The notes under the pieces were generated by a model that was not told the DNA's origin, searched no databases, and saw only the letters and a program-made list of their open reading frames with translations. A stretch of 6,535 nucleotides of DNA from JAAYBT01 sp964404395 (GTDB lineage: Bacteria > Bacillota > Clostridia > Acetivibrionales > DTU013): the NCBI GenBank assembly GCA_964404395.1, contig CAYOKA010000125.1:1-6535 (forward strand), read 5' to 3'. The translations under genes were made by a program, and so were the position numbers. Shown here one piece after another: positions 1 to 5,127 of the stretch (position 1 is its first letter; each line of letters opens with the position of its first letter).

Positions 1-57
1 CTTTCTGTAGGAGCATCATCACCGTTATCTCCGCTTCAACGGTTTGATTGATATTTT
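1..57 (-). promoter_or_regulatory. Candidate structured 5' leader (possible riboswitch-like element, cut by the window edge)
   Basis: Minus strand: ACCGTT and AACGGT (plus 38-43 and 21-26) form a 6-bp stem with an 11-nt loop. The loop GGAG (plus 29-32) can pair with CTCC just downstream (plus 10-13), extended to six pairs with one bulged G, making an H-type pseudoknot. The string AAACCG...CGGTGATGATGCTCCTAC resembles the 3' half of fluoride (crcB) riboswitches, but the matching 5' hairpin is not visible. A weaker resemblance to the M-box GGUGAGGCUCCUAYA core also exists. No coding start is visible in this stretch. Confidence 0.3.
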
Positions 58-63
58 TTTACA

Positions 64-92
64 ATGCTACTATACATCATACTATTTGTCAA
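64..92 (-). promoter_or_regulatory. Sigma-A-type promoter reading off the left edge
   Basis: Minus strand: perfect -35 TTGACA (plus 87-92), a 17-bp spacer and -10 TAGCAT (plus 64-69, 4 of 6 matches). It starts about 90 bp after the end of the TadE-like fusion gene and would begin transcription near position 57, so a separate transcription unit lies to the left. A small inverted repeat ACAAC-n5-GTTGT (99-113) just upstream could be an operator or chance. Confidence 0.55.
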
Positions 93-182
93 TAGTTTAC
101 AACAAAAAGTTGTCATAGGATAGTTATTTCTTAGATCCAAAATGGTAGGCCGGTGCAATAATTTGGCAGATGAAATAGAATA

Positions 183-1655
183 TTATTGTGCTGACTCACC
201 CGAATCGCCTGTGTCATGCGGTTTTCCTGTGTCGCTTGGCTCGCTTGAGTTAGCAGTGTCGCCCGGGTTTCCTGCATCGCTCTTTCCAGAGCCCTTTACG
301 CCATATCTTTCCACAACCAGACTGACCCCTTTTGAGGCTGCTATATCTGCCATATCGGACAGTAGCTTCTCATTGGCATCTGAAAGTTCATTCTTCGGAA
401 TGACCAGTAACAATTCCCTGTTGGTAATATCCTTCTCCAGGATCAATATATCATCACTGCCCCATGGTTTTTCCTGACCTTTATACTTAACAAGCTCATT
501 CAGATACCCTTTTAGAGTCCTTTCTGCATTGTCCCCTGCCTGATAACTGGCAGCGGTCAGATCCATGCTCTTGATCATCACGGCCTTTCCATTTGCGAAC
601 TTGGCTATCACAGGAAAGCTTGTCGGCAAATTTGCACCAAAGAGCCTTCGTATCTTCAAGCCTCTTTGAAAGTTACTCAATGACCATATGTCCTCCTTTG
701 AGCCCTCCAATACAGCCTGTGTTTCATCACCTCCCATCCAGGCCTTCACTCGCGCCCTTTGCACGAACTCAAGGTCTGGCGTGAACTTGACAGGAAGAGC
801 CAAGTTCAATCTATATCGCACAACAATATCAATATATTCCCCGCTATCCGACAAAAATGAGGACTCACTGAAATCCAACCCGTCAAAGCCATCTACGATA
901 TTAAGCGACCTTAGCCTTTCGTCCGCATCTGCAACACTCTCCGTCACAAGGTATTTTTTCATATAAAGCTTTGTAATTGGTGTAAACAACTGTGTCTTGG
1001 CATCATCAAAAACACCGCCCGCAATGTAGCAGGCAATGCTCTTAACCTCTTCAAGAGGATCAGACACCACTGATTCTGCCTGATTGATAATGCTTTGAAA
1101 TTGCTCTTCTGCATTTGCTATTAGCCCGGCACTGTCAGCCGAGCCATCAGAGCCCTGCTTTACGCTATTCTCTATGCTTTTCAGGCTGTTGTATGCATCG
1201 AAGACACTGTCCACCTGATTTTTGAAAACATCCGATTTGTCCCCGATACCATTTCTGACTGTATCATGTATGTCCCTTATTCCGCTGATATGATAAAGAT
1301 AGCCGGCGGATGCCATCTCAGAGGCTGTTTCATTTAAGGCGTGTCCAATCAGTTCATAAGTGTACACCGCCTTAATAAAAAATACCACCGTGAAAAAAGC
1401 GCACAATAAGACCGGTAAAATCAATGCCGCTTCCACTGTCATAGCACCTGACCGGGAGGCTGCGTCAACTACAGCCATCCTTTGCTTTCTATTCTCAGCA
1501 TTACTAGAAGCAGTATCTTCTGCAGCGTCTTTTGCACTGTCTTTCACTGTACCTGTCCTCTTATCCTTCACCTTATTTCTCACCCTATTCGAGAAAACGT
1601 CCAGATCGTTAATACCCTTCATAAACAAGCACCTTGTATATGTATCTTCCATCAC
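183..1655 (-). CDS. TadE-like pseudopilin fused to a C-terminal toxin-type nuclease-like domain
   Basis: 490 residues from GTG 1655 (ATG 1652 and 1622 are alternatives). Seen: a polar leader of 70 residues; G70|AMTVE75 with a hydrophobic segment to about 97 (class III prepilin pattern, TadE-type VEAALILPVLL core); a TadE-like outer region with helical stretches (105-235) and a beta-type VVRYRLNLALPV, ending in RARVKAWMG (301-308), where many clostridial TadE-like proteins end or join another module. Residues 324-451 then resemble, from memory, the C-terminal endonuclease domain of CDI/Rhs-type toxins: WSLSNFQRG, FGANLPTSFPVI, NGKAVMIKSMDLTAASYQ, LLLVIPKNE and GVSLVVERY follow its order and spacing. 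A Gly/Ser/Asp/Thr-rich tail (452-490) ends the protein. Expected location is membrane-anchored with the C-terminus outside, as the last gene of the tad-like operon. TadE class is confident; the nuclease-like domain is probable, its activity doubtful. Confidence 0.8.
   Translation of the reverse strand: MMEDTYTRCLFMKGINDLDVFSNRVRNKVKDKRTGTVKDSAKDAAEDTASSNAENRKQRMAVVDAASRSGAMTVEAALILPVLLCAFFTVVFFIKAVYTYELIGHALNETASEMASAGYLYHISGIRDIHDTVRNGIGDKSDVFKNQVDSVFDAYNSLKSIENSVKQGSDGSADSAGLIANAEEQFQSIINQAESVVSDPLEEVKSIACYIAGGVFDDAKTQLFTPITKLYMKKYLVTESVADADERLRSLNIVDGFDGLDFSESSFLSDSGEYIDIVVRYRLNLALPVKFTPDLEFVQRARVKAWMGGDETQAVLEGSKEDIWSLSNFQRGLKIRRLFGANLPTSFPVIAKFANGKAVMIKSMDLTAASYQAGDNAERTLKGYLNELVKYKGQEKPWGSDDILILEKDITNRELLLVIPKNELSDANEKLLSDMADIAASKGVSLVVERYGVKGSGKSDAGNPGDTANSSEPSDTGKPHDTGDSGESAQ
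186..281 (-). repeat. Imperfect hexapeptide repeat tail, D-T-G rich, at the end of the TadE-like fusion
   Basis: Residues 459-490 read SDAGNP, GDTANS, SEP, SDTGKP, HDTGDS, GESAQ: a decayed 18-bp repeat with consensus (S/G/H)-D-(T/A)-(G/A)-x-(P/S). It is hydrophilic, without hydrophobic residues, and probably disordered. It has no LPxTG-type sorting signal. Confidence 0.6.
303..686 (-). other. Toxin-type restriction-endonuclease-like domain, probably catalytically dead
   Basis: Residues 324-451 of the TadE-like fusion. In the toxin family as I remember it, a typical sequence reads RGxxIExxLGxNLPxxFPVIDxF, then nGxATSIKSIDLxAxxYQ; the candidate active-site residues are the Glu, the Asp, and Ser/Lys of SxK (compare the D-Ser-x-Lys arrangement reported for a Zn-dependent DNase CdiA toxin). 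Here the same positions are R336, A351, M360 and K362, with spacing kept. Only the lysine survives. The scaffold (NLP, FPVI, NG, IKSxDL, AxxYQ) is well kept. Family alignment is from memory, so assignment and residue mapping need confirmation. Confidence 0.6.
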
Positions 1656-4137
1656 CGGTTTTCAACTCCTTTTGTACAAAAGGTCTGGTGATGAATAAAT
1701 ATTTCATCGAAACCTCTGCCTCAATACGAACATAGGTATAGCTTTCCGACATTTTGAAGTCCTTTTTAGACTTGCCAATATTAAGCTGTATCAGATCCTC
1801 TGCTCTGTCCAGCTTTTTATCCTCATTTATTGTCAGCAGCAAAAGCCTTAGATAATCGTGGTAATCGAAATACAGACGCTTGTCGGTTTTCGGCCCAACT
1901 TCTGCCTCCAAACCGATATCAAGCCTCCAATCTCCCTTCATCTTGTAGATCGGGACTGATTTCCCCTCCATAAGGTCCTTCATATCAATTATTGCTTCAC
2001 CCATTCCCCAGCCACAAAGAACCAGATTAGAAATAATAGGGATGCCCGCTCCCCCTGTCCACCAACCGGCCACTGTAGTGGCTATGCTTGTAGCCATTGT
2101 CTTCTTCTTTGCGTCAGTATAAACATGAAGGGTGTTTAACCCGAATCTGACCAAGAGGAGCTCCCCCTTTGTCATAACCTCATTGAGCTTTTGGGAGGGT
2201 TGCCCATGCAGGATATACTCAACCTCACTGCTATAAAAAGTGTCCATTGACTCCTTCTCGTATCCATGCAGGTTTGTATCCTTAATGCTTTCCCCGTCCT
2301 TATGAAGTGTCGGAACAGAATTTTTAAAGGTTCCCATAATATATTCATTCAAATAAATACTGTCTCTAAGTGCGACCGCCTGCCCTGCCGCAATATCACC
2401 TATAGCTGCAATGAATCCCAGTGCATTCTCCTGAAACATACCCTCTTCATCGTAAAGATCCATGTCCTCATCCACATGAGCCAGATCACCGTTGTATTGC
2501 GCCTGCTGCATGGCTTCATCTGAAGTATCCCCATCGCCGGGCCTGTCCTCATTGAAGACTTTATCCTCCTCATCGAAGCTGCCTGTAATCACCTTGGTAA
2601 CAGACGGGAGATTTAGCTTTTCAATGCCCGCCGTTTCATAATTTATGTCCTCGAATATTTCCTCAGCAATGAACTTCTTTACTGCGTCCGCCTTTCCATC
2701 CCGCGGGTCATCCTTTTCATCGCCCTTGGCAGGCTTGGAATAGTCATAGCTGATGCTGGCATAATCACCAATAATATCAAGCAATCCGGAGGGCAAGCCT
2801 TCCTTAGGCAGGTTTTTCACTCCGCCGATAATGGAACCGCCTGTTCCTCCCAACATATCCATCCTCTGAGCCACCTCTTGTAAAATGTCGCTGTTGGATC
2901 CAACATCCTTCAGCATCTCTTCAGCTCTTTGTCCATCCAATACAAGCTCTTTCAGACTTTCAAGCTCTGCTTGCAGCTGATCTTTGAAATCCTTTGAAAA
3001 GGTACCTTCCTCTCCCTCGAAGTTCTCCTCTAAAAAGGCTTCCAATCTACTGATGGACTGCTGAGCCTTTTTGCCCTTTTCAACGATCTTCTTTATTTCG
3101 CCGACCGCATCTTTATTTGCCTTAACATAATCGCCGGTTAGAGAATACCTGATTTTATTCCATAATTGTCTAAGCTCATCATCGGCAACCGAGCAGCTAT
3201 CCTCAATATCCGATCTTTCATCTTTTAGCTCATTCAAACGCCTCTTGATTTCTTTCATTTCAATGTCTATTTCGCTGCCAATTTCGCTGTCTACATTACT
3301 GTCCTCCCCTTTTGTCTCCTTCCTTTCCGCTGCTTCCCTTTTCAGCTCCGACATTTGGCTCTCAAGATTTCCGATACTGCTATTGAGTGAACTAAGGCTG
3401 GCCTTCAGCTCTTCCAGGCTGGCTGTCTTTGTATTAAAGCTTTGATAAGCCTCTTCCCAGCTTCCGTTTAGATTGAATCCATTCACGAATTTTTCGGCGT
3501 CATTGCCAAGGCCGTCAAGCTTTTTCTTAAGCTTCTGTTGAGATTTGTCCATGCTCCCAAAGAGCTTATCTATACCGACCTTTTGCTTGTATGCCTCAGA
3601 CATCTTGCCAACATCCTTCACAGCCAGAAGCTTTTCCATAAAGCCTTCCACCAGCTCCGCGGGAGCTCTATATTTCATATACTCCAATACCTGCTTTTTT
3701 ACAACACTATTTTCACTCAGATTATATATGGGCGTCACACTGACTTTCTCAATCCTGAAGCCAAACAGATCCGAACTGCCTTCGTAGAACTCTTCACCAC
3801 ATGAAATTGAAAGATTGCATGTCAAAGCTTCTTCAAATTGATCCCTCAGTTCTGTTGCATCCGTCATGGGAATGGCAAAAATTCCATACCCTTCCTTGAG
3901 TTTGCTTCCGTATTCGGCCAATACTGACCCGGCTGCGGCATCAGCTGCCCTCTTTACAATAGTACGTCCTGCATTTATTCTTGAAATATCTACAAGTAAG
4001 CCTGCAAGTATCAGTACCGCCATCAAAATAATCGCAGAAAATACACTAATCTGCCCTGACGTCATTTGGGCAGGCATAAAGCTTTTAAGGATAAAGCTCC
4101 GCTTCATTCTGAGACTTCTTTTCATATGATGCCCCAT
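1609..4137 (-). CDS. TadG-like / DUF5702-like pilus-assembly-associated protein
   Basis: 842 residues. Seen: G28 QISVF followed by one hydrophobic segment (about 30-50, SAIILMAVLILAGLLVDISR) and then RTIVKRAADAAAGSVLAEY, as in TadG-like proteins and the clostridial DUF5702 family. The glutamate at +5 is replaced by Phe33, so processing by a prepilin peptidase is doubtful. Residues 195-330 and 340-412 are rich in Lys, Glu, Leu and Ser with heptad-like spacing and probably form long coiled coils. The C-terminal part has DUF5702-like blocks: EVEYILHG (638-645), the hydrophobic GWWTGGAGIPIISN block (691-704) with GMGEAIIDMKDLMEGKSVP after it, and YHDYLRLLLL (759-768). Expected location is membrane-anchored with the bulk outside; molecular role unknown. 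Start is uncertain: ATG 4137 has only GGGGG very close to it, while ATG 4125 has GGGG about 6 nt upstream. The 3' end overlaps the next gene. Confidence 0.8.
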   Translation of the reverse strand: MGHHMKRSLRMKRSFILKSFMPAQMTSGQISVFSAIILMAVLILAGLLVDISRINAGRTIVKRAADAAAGSVLAEYGSKLKEGYGIFAIPMTDATELRDQFEEALTCNLSISCGEEFYEGSSDLFGFRIEKVSVTPIYNLSENSVVKKQVLEYMKYRAPAELVEGFMEKLLAVKDVGKMSEAYKQKVGIDKLFGSMDKSQQKLKKKLDGLGNDAEKFVNGFNLNGSWEEAYQSFNTKTASLEELKASLSSLNSSIGNLESQMSELKREAAERKETKGEDSNVDSEIGSEIDIEMKEIKRRLNELKDERSDIEDSCSVADDELRQLWNKIRYSLTGDYVKANKDAVGEIKKIVEKGKKAQQSISRLEAFLEENFEGEEGTFSKDFKDQLQAELESLKELVLDGQRAEEMLKDVGSNSDILQEVAQRMDMLGGTGGSIIGGVKNLPKEGLPSGLLDIIGDYASISYDYSKPAKGDEKDDPRDGKADAVKKFIAEEIFEDINYETAGIEKLNLPSVTKVITGSFDEEDKVFNEDRPGDGDTSDEAMQQAQYNGDLAHVDEDMDLYDEEGMFQENALGFIAAIGDIAAGQAVALRDSIYLNEYIMGTFKNSVPTLHKDGESIKDTNLHGYEKESMDTFYSSEVEYILHGQPSQKLNEVMTKGELLLVRFGLNTLHVYTDAKKKTMATSIATTVAGWWTGGAGIPIISNLVLCGWGMGEAIIDMKDLMEGKSVPIYKMKGDWRLDIGLEAEVGPKTDKRLYFDYHDYLRLLLLTINEDKKLDRAEDLIQLNIGKSKKDFKMSESYTYVRIEAEVSMKYLFITRPFVQKELKTGDGRYIYKVLVYEGY
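1666..1671 (-). promoter_or_regulatory. Ribosome binding site for the second TadE-like gene, inside the TadG-like gene
   Basis: AAGGAG on the minus strand lies 10 nt before GTG 1655 and 13 nt before ATG 1652. A weaker AAGGTG (plus 1630-1635) lies 7 nt before ATG 1622. The better match favours the upstream pair of starts, giving a 47- or 44-bp overlap with the preceding gene and suggesting translational coupling. ATG 1622 would give a 14-bp overlap and a shorter leader. Confidence 0.55.
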
Positions 4138-4191
4138 ACCCCCTATTCATACTTTTTATAAAACAGTCCCTGAACCCATTTACTGCTTTGC

Positions 4192-4223
4192 CTTTACTCC
4201 GGATCTACTTTATCTCCGGATCC
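4192..4223 (-). repeat. Short direct repeat in the gap between the TadE-like and TadG-like genes
   Basis: On the minus strand GATCCGGAG(A)TAAAG occurs twice, 17 bp apart, just after the TGA stop of the upstream gene. Each unit contains TCCGGA, itself a palindrome, so the copies can also pair as a 6-bp stem (4198-4203 with 4215-4220). There is no T-tract, so it is not an obvious terminator; it may be a small duplication or an mRNA processing or stability hairpin. The rest of the gap shows nothing else. Confidence 0.5.
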
Positions 4224-4226
4224 GCT

Positions 4227-4985
4227 TCAGTCCATGAATTGCTCCAGCCTTCCTTTAATCTCGTTTATCATACTTCTGCTTTTCTCCCCAAGGTTTTTAA
4301 TCTGTGGAAACTGATTTTCCAGTTTCTTTTCTATGTCAATAATGAAATCTGTCGTCCTAATAAGTTCAACCGATTCGTCAATTGTAGAAACAGCTTTTAC
4401 CTCAATTTCTATGGTATCGCTTCCCCCAAACATCTTCATGAATTTGCCTAATGGCAGGTTGTAGCTCTTGCAGATTTTCACTTCCAGCTTCCTATACACG
4501 GCATAGTCCTTCACTACCGCTTCTGCGGAAGATTCTACGGGTTGAATCAGCTCATGTCGCCGTGCCAGCTCCAATGCATATTCTTCAATACTTTCAAGTC
4601 TGGATTCCTTATCACTGTCAAATAATCTTCTATATAGCTTGAACTTCTCGAAGCTTTCTTTGTCCGGCTTTATCAATACCACATTACAAGTACCCGAAGG
4701 CCAAGCTGCTGCGCCTGCTTCGGCGGCGGCTTCTGCCGCGGACTGAACCAGTGCTCTTTGGTAAAGCAGTAACCCCATGTAAACGGCTGACACAATGCTA
4801 AGTATGACTAAAGGGACTATTATACAAGCCTCCACAGTAATGCTGCCGTTTGTGTTAACCTTTGTGTTAGCCCTTGTGTTAGCCTTTGTACTTTCACTTC
4901 TACCTTCTTCTATGCTGCCGCTCATTTTGCACTTTATTGTGCTCTTTTTTCTCTTTGCTTTACCCGCTTCGACGGTAACCTTCAT
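4227..4985 (-). CDS. TadE-like pseudopilin (first gene of tad-like operon)
   Basis: 252 residues. The ATG at 4985 has an AGGAG (plus 4995-4999) 9 nt upstream, so this start is well supported. Seen: a basic, polar leader of 47 residues; then G47|SITVE52 followed by a hydrophobic segment to about residue 74 (ACIIVPLVILSIVSAVY). This is the class III prepilin pattern with glycine at -1 and glutamate at +5, and the VEACIIVP core is typical of TadE. Next comes an Ala-rich amphipathic stretch (QSAAEAAAEAGAAAW, 81-95), then a mixed soluble domain ending in a charged probable helix (216-252). TadE proteins are minor pseudopilins of Tad/Flp systems, cut by a prepilin peptidase and held in the membrane with the C-terminus outside. 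An exact role cannot be given. The leader contains a tetrapeptide repeat. It is followed after 89 bp by the TadG-like gene, probably in one transcript. Confidence 0.8.
   Translation of the reverse strand: MKVTVEAGKAKRKKSTIKCKMSGSIEEGRSESTKANTRANTKVNTNGSITVEACIIVPLVILSIVSAVYMGLLLYQRALVQSAAEAAAEAGAAAWPSGTCNVVLIKPDKESFEKFKLYRRLFDSDKESRLESIEEYALELARRHELIQPVESSAEAVVKDYAVYRKLEVKICKSYNLPLGKFMKMFGGSDTIEIEVKAVSTIDESVELIRTTDFIIDIEKKLENQFPQIKNLGEKSRSMINEIKGRLEQFMD
4848..4895 (-). repeat. 12-bp tandem repeat in the TadE-like leader, coding for (K/R)-(A/V)-N-T
   Basis: Plus-strand units at 4848-4859, 4860-4871 and 4872-4883 (each a variant of cttTGTGTTAgc), plus a decayed fourth at 4884-4895. They encode KANT, RANT and KVNT (residues 34-45), immediately before the predicted cleavage glycine G47. 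The repeat lengthens the cytoplasmic leader that would be removed on processing. Confidence 0.85.
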
Positions 4986-5046
4986 ATAAGGTAGCTCCTA
5001 TCTAGTAAAATAATTCATTATTCCCATATATTTACTGTATGATAAA

Positions 5047-5075
5047 ATTATACACCATATTTTGGTAATTTGAAA
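5047..5075 (-). promoter_or_regulatory. Candidate sigma-A-type promoter for the tad-like operon
   Basis: Minus strand: a perfect TATAAT (plus 5047-5052), a 17-bp spacer and a weak -35 TTTCAA (plus 5070-5075, 3 of 6 matches). It lies between the terminator of the radical SAM gene and the first tad-like gene and would give a leader of about 55 nt. The leader contains an AT-rich palindrome AATAAT-ga-ATTATT (5009-5022), which might be an operator, but nothing proves this. Confidence 0.5.
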
Positions 5076-5093
5076 GAGAAAAGTGAATTTTTA

Positions 5094-5127
5094 TGAAAAA
5101 AATAAGAAACCTTAGAATACTCTAAAG
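5094..5127 (-). terminator. Candidate intrinsic terminator overlapping the radical SAM stop codon
   Basis: On the minus strand CTTTAGA, a GTAT loop and TCTAAGG can form a 7-bp stem with one G-U pair, followed by TTTCTTATTTTTTC. The stem is AT-rich and therefore weak, but the T-rich tail is directly adjacent. The TAA stop codon (5112-5114) lies within the 3' arm. It would separate the radical SAM gene from the tad-like operon. Confidence 0.5.

Noticed and set aside
1..57. Calling the left-edge element a fluoride riboswitch outright
   Set aside because: The 3' half is similar, but the required 5' hairpin with a loop complementary to ATGCTCC is not present upstream.
99..113. Inverted repeat ACAAC-n5-GTTGT as a terminator of the tad-like operon
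   Set aside because: The stem is only 5 bp and AT-rich and no T-tract follows on the minus strand; kept only as a possible operator note. No convincing terminator was found after position 183.
1046..1058. Palindrome CCTCTT-c-AAGAGG
   Set aside because: It lies inside a coding stretch (around DPLEEVKS) with no T-tract or promoter nearby; chance is the simplest explanation.
183..1655. An active CDI-like toxin system
   Set aside because: Expected catalytic acidic residues are missing, no immunity gene follows in the window, and no dedicated toxin exporter is nearby.
142..4989. Many open frames of 60-110 codons on the plus strand across the tad-like genes
   Set aside because: They lie antisense to clear coding genes, lack ribosome binding sites and show no recognisable domains; they are shadows of real reading frames.
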